64,000 nucleotides of DNA. It comes from Zhuqueibacter pondensis (GTDB lineage: Bacteria; Zhuqueibacterota; Zhuqueibacteria; Zhuqueibacterales; Zhuqueibacteraceae). Location: positions 23,562-87,561 of the forward strand of contig JAPDQK010000018.1 of NCBI GenBank assembly GCA_034505955.1, in the 5' to 3' direction. The notes below the pieces were generated by a model that worked only from the letters and a program-made list of their open reading frames with translations, was not told the DNA's origin and searched no databases. Both the position numbers and the translations under genes were made by a program. Below are positions 59,696-64,000 of the stretch, piece by piece (positions within the stretch are counted from its first letter, which is position 1; the number at the start of each line of letters is the position of its first letter).

Positions 59696-60871
59696 TCAGA
59701 TGGTGAGTTCTTCAGCAAAACTTTTCCCATGACCTGTGCCGGGTATTTCAAAAAGATCAGCAATCGTTGCTGCGACATCGGAAAATGTTTCTCGCACTCC
59801 TAGATCGTTACCAGTCTCTATTCTTTTGTAATATACAAGAAGCGGAACATATTCGCGGGAATGATCGGTGCTTGGCGTGGTTGGGTCACAGCCATGATCT
59901 GCCGTGATAATTACAACATCATCTGGTTTGAGTTTTTCAATGAGTCGCACAAGCCCACGATCAAAATCCTCTAAACCCCTAGCAAAGTTGATGTAATCAT
60001 TTCGATGCCCCCACAATGTATCAAAATCAACCAAGGTACACGCAATAAATCCGTTTTCTTGTTGGGCGGAAACTTCAATTAGCTTTTCGATGCCTTCAGC
60101 ATTTGAGGCAACTTCGAGTTTTTCATCAAATCCGATTCCGGCAAACAAATCATAAACTTTTCCGATTGCGATGGTCGGAATATTATACTTTTGTAGATTT
60201 TCAATAATGGTCGGACCGTGGGGTTTGATGGGGAAGTCTTTGCGCTTGGCTGTGCGTTGGAATTTCCCAGGAACACCGATAAAAGGCCGGGCGATCACCC
60301 TTCCGACACCATGTTCATTGACAAGCAAGGTTCTGGCAACTTTGCAAAGATCATACAATCGTTCCAAGGATATGACATCCATATGAGCAGCGATCTGAAA
60401 AACGCTGTCTGCTGAAGTATAAACAATCGGTTTGCCAGTGCGAAGATGCTCTTCACCCAGCTCATCAATAATGACTGTTCCTGATGCTGGCTTATTGCCT
60501 AAAATGCCTGGAATTCTTGCCATTTCAATAAACTTCGCGATAATTTCTTCGGGAAATCCATTGGGATAGGTTGGAAATGGCCTTTTTAAAGGCAATCCCA
60601 TTAATTCCCAATGTCCGGAGATGCTATCTTTACCTGGGGATACTTCCCGCATCTTGCCAAAGCTAGCGGCTGGGGAATCTGTTCTCGCGACGCCCAAAAT
60701 TGGAATTATGTTGCCCAAACCAAGCTTTTGCAAATTCGGCAAGTTCAAGCCGTTCATCTTTTTCGCAATGTTGGCAAGCGTATTACTTCCTTGATCGCCA
60801 TATTGATCAGCATCAGGAAGCTCACCAACTCCCACACCGTCCAGGACAATAAAAAAAATTCTTTTGACCAT
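59696..60871 (-). CDS. deoB: Phosphopentomutase
   Basis: Converts (deoxy)ribose-1-P and -5-P. 391 residues of the alkaline phosphatase superfamily: metal-binding MVKRIFFIVLDGVGVGELPD, nucleophile Thr in QGSNTLANIAKKM, SISGHWELMG, and metal residues in VVIITADHGCDPTTPSTDHS. Ends FEIPGTGHGKSFAEELTI. It is the last gene of a minus-strand sugar group with the ROK kinase and TIM-barrel isomerase upstream. Confidence 0.95.
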   Translation of the reverse strand: MVKRIFFIVLDGVGVGELPDADQYGDQGSNTLANIAKKMNGLNLPNLQKLGLGNIIPILGVARTDSPAASFGKMREVSPGKDSISGHWELMGLPLKRPFPTYPNGFPEEIIAKFIEMARIPGILGNKPASGTVIIDELGEEHLRTGKPIVYTSADSVFQIAAHMDVISLERLYDLCKVARTLLVNEHGVGRVIARPFIGVPGKFQRTAKRKDFPIKPHGPTIIENLQKYNIPTIAIGKVYDLFAGIGFDEKLEVASNAEGIEKLIEVSAQQENGFIACTLVDFDTLWGHRNDYINFARGLEDFDRGLVRLIEKLKPDDVVIITADHGCDPTTPSTDHSREYVPLLVYYKRIETGNDLGVRETFSDVAATIADLFEIPGTGHGKSFAEELTI

Positions 60872-60915
60872 AACCGTTCCTTTTTTTCTTTGCTCTACTC
60901 GATTATCAAATGATT

Positions 60916-61872
60916 TTATTCAGGTAACGCCTGAGTTTCTGACAGTGCTAACCAAGCGGAGCCGTAACATCCTGAGTACATACCTAGCCTCGCCGCTGTA
61001 ATACGAGTATTCTCCCCTACCATGCTGAATGTTGAGGAACGGATAAACTCTCGAATCGGTCTCAAGAGAACATCCCCAAGCAGGGCCATTCCACCAGCTA
61101 ATATGAAAACGTGGGGATTCAGACAGTTAATAAGAATCAGAGTGGCTTTGGCAAGGTAGTCGGCAGAAACTCTAATGGCCTCTCTCGCTGCTTCGTCTCC
61201 CTTTTCCGCAAGCTTCGCAAGCTCAAGGATGCCATCGATCGGGGCCGCTTTCGCACCGGTTAGTTCCTGATACCGAAGCAGAGTATCTGTAGCTGAAGCA
61301 ACTCGCCCTAAGCAACCTCTACCACCACAAGGACAAGAAGGCTCCTGAGCGACGCTGATATGACCAAACTCAGCTCCAAAGCCCCATCCTCCTCGATAAA
61401 CGCGCCCATTGATCACGAGACCTCCTCCAATTCCGGTGCCAAGTGTAAGACCTGCCACAACGGCACATTGTTCTCCGGCTCCTTTCCACCATTCCCCAAG
61501 TACGGCGAGATTAGCGTCGTTATCAAGATGGACTGGAAGCTCGATAGTTTCTTTTATTATATCCCTCACCGGGACATTTTTCCAGCCAGGCAATACCGGA
61601 GATTCAACTATCTCACCCTTAGCATGATTTACGGGTCCGCAGGCGCCAATACCAACGCCCGTCAATTCCAAGTCGGCAGAATCGGACTCCTTTCTCGCAC
61701 GCTTCACCAAGTCAACGATACGCTGTAGGGTTGCTTCCGGACCTCGTTCCGGTTCGGAGCGTTCAATAAATCGCTGATAGACTTGACCATCTTTATCGAG
61801 AAGTAAGGCTTTTAGATTTGTGGCACCAAAATCTACACCTAGCACTACTTGTCTTCGATCTCGGTTTTCCAT
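60916..61872 (-). CDS. ROK family sugar kinase
   Basis: 318 residues: ATP/phosphate motif VVLGVDFGATNLKALLLDKD, sugar-binding LDNDANLAVLGEWWKG and GLTLGTGIGGGLVINGRVYR, EFGHISV, zinc motif CPCGGRGCLGRVAS. The usual Glu after GCL is Gly here. A glucokinase or aminosugar kinase role is likely; the substrate is not fixed. Lies between deoB and the isomerase, gaps of 44 and 24 bases. Confidence 0.9.
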   Translation of the reverse strand: MENRDRRQVVLGVDFGATNLKALLLDKDGQVYQRFIERSEPERGPEATLQRIVDLVKRARKESDSADLELTGVGIGACGPVNHAKGEIVESPVLPGWKNVPVRDIIKETIELPVHLDNDANLAVLGEWWKGAGEQCAVVAGLTLGTGIGGGLVINGRVYRGGWGFGAEFGHISVAQEPSCPCGGRGCLGRVASATDTLLRYQELTGAKAAPIDGILELAKLAEKGDEAAREAIRVSADYLAKATLILINCLNPHVFILAGGMALLGDVLLRPIREFIRSSTFSMVGENTRITAARLGMYSGCYGSAWLALSETQALPE

Positions 61873-61896
61873 TCTTTCTCCTTAAGCCAATTTTCG

Positions 61897-62853
61897 TTAC
61901 CACCACCGCCCGGGAAAAGGCTCCCGAATAAGTAGAGGCGTTAAAAAATGAGCCGCCTTTTCAATACCGTCCATCGGGCCCATGGTTGCATCTTCATGTT
62001 CTACAGTGAGAGGGCCTTGGTATCCTTGTAATATCAGCTCAGTAATAAGCCTACGCCAAGGGACATCTCCCCAACCGGCTATTCGAAATCGGAAACCACG
62101 GTCAGGACGATCCCATGCGCCATGAGCCAGCAGGCCTGAACGCCGCACATTATGCACAACCAACTCGCCATCCTTAGCATGGACATTAACAATACGGAGG
62201 CCAAGCTCAGCTACGAAAACAACCGGATCAACTCCGGCGAGCATTAGATTAGCCGGATCAAGATTAAAGCACCAACTGCGATAGCTTCCAAGGAGTTCCA
62301 CTGATCTGAGGGCGGTTTCAGTATTGTAAACAATCTGTCGGGGATGGCATTCCATTCCAAAGCGAATCCCGAGTTCGTCAAAACGCTTAAGAATGGGACT
62401 CCAACGCTCTACAAACACCGGTTCCATACGCTCCCAGGCGGTGGGATCCGGCCAAGGAAACCAACGGGAGTAATCCTCGCATCCGGTAAAACCTGTGACC
62501 ACGGGAATCTCCAACTCATTGGCCAATTCTGCGGCAAGGAACATCCGCTCTGTTCCATAACGGATTTTCTCTTCGGATGTTCCTTTAAAGATTACATCCG
62601 TATCGGCATGATGCGGACCCAGCACAAGTTGTCCATCTGCACTCATGTTGATTGCACTCACCCGAAGCCCAGCATTCTTGATGATGGAAGAAATCTGCCG
62701 GCCCTTTCCATCTTTCAGCATTTCGGCAACATCAAAGCGTCCTCCAGTATGCATAGAAAGTTCTAAACACGTATATCCCAGTTTGGCCACTTTTTCGAGT
62801 GCCGGCTCAAGCTCTAAGTGATTGCACACGGCGAAATACAGCCCTAATTCCAT
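61897..62853 (-). CDS. Sugar phosphate isomerase/epimerase (AP endonuclease 2-like TIM barrel)
   Basis: 318 residues. Start MELGLYFAVCNHLELEPALE; metal-binding acids are expected in FGMECHPRQIVYNT (Glu), FNLDPANLMLAGV (Asp) and IVNVHAKDGEL (His, Asp), and TVEHEDATMGPMDGI (Glu). Similar enzymes isomerise keto sugars or act on inositol derivatives. Together with the ROK kinase and the glycosidase remnant it suggests use of a plant- or oligosaccharide-derived sugar. Confidence 0.85.
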   Translation of the reverse strand: MELGLYFAVCNHLELEPALEKVAKLGYTCLELSMHTGGRFDVAEMLKDGKGRQISSIIKNAGLRVSAINMSADGQLVLGPHHADTDVIFKGTSEEKIRYGTERMFLAAELANELEIPVVTGFTGCEDYSRWFPWPDPTAWERMEPVFVERWSPILKRFDELGIRFGMECHPRQIVYNTETALRSVELLGSYRSWCFNLDPANLMLAGVDPVVFVAELGLRIVNVHAKDGELVVHNVRRSGLLAHGAWDRPDRGFRFRIAGWGDVPWRRLITELILQGYQGPLTVEHEDATMGPMDGIEKAAHFLTPLLIREPFPGRWW

Positions 62854-62874
62854 AGGATTTTCCTTTTTTATGGA

Positions 62875-63480
62875 TCATACTTGTTCACTATTGCTTAAGG
62901 ATGAGTTTTGTCTCTCCGAATCTAGCAATTTTTGCCACTCAAGGTGGGAAGTAACGTTGCAAGCGAAGGAATCGGATCGAGCGTAAAGTTCGAGGGAACA
63001 CGAGTCAGGATGTATCATTGCTGCAAACGCCAAATCTCGAGTTTGTCCGAAACGGACGATGTCCTCTTGACAACGTGCATTTTCCGGCAGGGGTTCGGGG
63101 TGAAAACCATGATCGTTAAGAACAGCCCAGCATTCCACTTGTACATTCGGGTTTAGCGCCGGCAGGCGTCCTTTGTTGGGTAGCCCAGCTACCAACCGCG
63201 CCGGTTCTCCACCTAACAAGCTTCGTATAGTAGGAACCACAACCTCTGAGTACCAAACCGGTAATCTTTTCTGTACGAGTGTGCTGTACCGCACTCCATC
63301 TTTCTCACGAATTATTTCTCTCAAATTTTCTACCAGTTCTTGCAACTGGCGTGCTCGATGCCCCGGATGTTCTCGCTGATGACGAATTAGGACTTCAGGA
63401 TCAGAAAGACGAATACGCCAATCAGTCGGAAGTGCCTTCCAATTCTCCAGCCAGGAGGCTAGTAGCCTGATTCCTAATTA
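62875..63480 (-). pseudogene. C-terminal fragment of a family 4-like glycosidase
   Basis: Open frame from just inside the IS boundary (LGIRLLASWLENWKALPTDW, then RIRLSDPEVLIRHQREHPGH) through RLPALNPNVQVECWAVLNDH, GFHPEPLPENA and LAFAAMIHPDS. The order 'V.N.G....L.....VE.......GF.P..LP' recalls the C-terminal part of GH4 glycosidases. The N-terminal NAD-binding half is missing; the frame begins at a TAA beside the IS630 element, so the gene was most likely cut off by that insertion. A start codon at the top of the fragment was not found. Confidence 0.55.
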
Positions 63481-63505
63481 ACATTACAATAATTTAGCCT
63501 TATTT

Positions 63506-64000
63506 TTAGACGATAGAAATTTCATCAAGTTTGTATTTCCATCTGAACACTACTGGCGTTTCATTGATTTCGTCAAGATATTTTAAGAGCCGTTCAACCA
63601 ATTCTTCTCTCGAATTGACTCTGATTCCATGTAAAAATTGACGGGCCATTTTACTAAAAAACGATTCGATGATATTTAACCAAGACCCATGGGTGGGGGT
63701 AAAAATGAATTCGAATCGATTGGGCACGGCAGCCAAATATTTTCTCGTTTCTTTAGAAATATGCGCGGAGTGGTTGTCCAGAATGATTCTGATCTTCATT
63801 TCTTTTGGGTAAAAGGCATCCAGGTGTTGGAGCATTTCAATAAACTCACGGCTACGATGCCGATGTCGGACTAAACCATGAACGTGCCCACTAAACAGGT
63901 CAATGGCACTCAGCAAAGAAACCGTGCCTAAGCGTTTGTACTCATGGTCTCTTCCCACGCGTGCATGATGGCCTGGCACTGGGCTTAAATCAGGTGCAAT
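63506..64000 (-). mobile_element. IS630-family transposase, partial (runs off the window)
   Basis: The open frame (stop at 63508-63506) extends to the window edge. The DDE-type catalytic motifs appear as LSAIDLFSG, IRIILDNHSAHISK (Asp) and THGSWLNIIESFFSKMARQF (Glu), the IS630/Tc1-mariner pattern. The far end is outside, so completeness and both terminal repeats cannot be judged. The element's near end lies between 63478 and 63505, next to the glycosidase fragment; TA-rich sequence there fits IS630 target choice. Confidence 0.85.

Noticed and set aside
1..64000. tRNA or rRNA genes
   Set aside because: No cloverleaf with a GTTCGANNC arm and no rRNA signature was recognised on either strand by eye; a tRNA scan would be decisive.

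Overview
The window reads as a chromosomal segment of an uncultured bacterium of the FCB (Bacteroidota/Chlorobiota/Calditrichota/KSB1-like) group. This is inferred from a Por-type C-terminal sorting domain on a secreted protein (minus strand, 41050-43029), a fibronectin-type secreted protein, the hprK/hpf pair in a Gram-negative-like setting, and the housekeeping gene set. No rRNA or tRNA gene was recognised, so the placement stays tentative.

Layout. 1-9.5 kb (minus strand): hprK (cut by the window edge), hpf, a xer recombinase, topA, smg/DUF494, a 93-bp palindromic repeat, secA, a decayed PIN toxin-antitoxin pair and nusB. 9.6-25.4 kb (minus): an acyl-CoA catabolism region (two acyl-CoA dehydrogenases, 3-hydroxyacyl-CoA dehydrogenase, thiolase, enoyl-CoA hydratase, an AtuA-type protein split in two genes, an acyl-CoA carboxylase beta subunit). 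It is interleaved with small accessory genes: a decayed C39 peptidase, a HEPN pair, an intact HepT/MntA toxin-antitoxin pair and a Phd-like remnant. 25.4-29.2 kb (minus): recJ, RNase P RNA, a zinc-ribbon coiled-coil protein and a small metallopeptidase, followed by the second copy of the palindromic repeat. 29.7-33.1 kb (plus): a sigma-54 response regulator, a possible sigma-54 promoter and two orphan proteins. 33.2-45.4 kb (minus): EcfA-type ATPase, a DgcN/DgcA-like pair for D-glutamate, a broken nucleotidyltransferase with a small partner, an exported M20 amidohydrolase, a NagB/PIG-L fusion, a sorted secreted protein, a frameshifted membrane protein, a TPR pseudogene and an outer-membrane-like protein.

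45.8-50.6 kb looks like a light/oxidative-stress island. A CarH-type B12 photoreceptor repressor is divergent from a sigma-70 gene, and both promoters carry 11-bp-spaced direct repeats. They are followed by TspO and two duplicated peroxiredoxins, one cytosolic and one exported. 50.9-57.6 kb (plus): a JAMM-DinG fusion helicase, rpmE, a DUF1385 protein, DUF5678 plus retropepsin, prfA and prmC. From 57.6 kb the sequence looks more AT-rich and holds sugar-phosphate genes (phosphohexomutase; then, on minus, phosphopentomutase, ROK kinase, TIM-barrel isomerase). It ends in a glycosidase fragment cut off beside a partial IS630-family transposase.

A recurring theme is that small accessory genes carry single-base frameshifts or an amber codon, while all long housekeeping genes are open.
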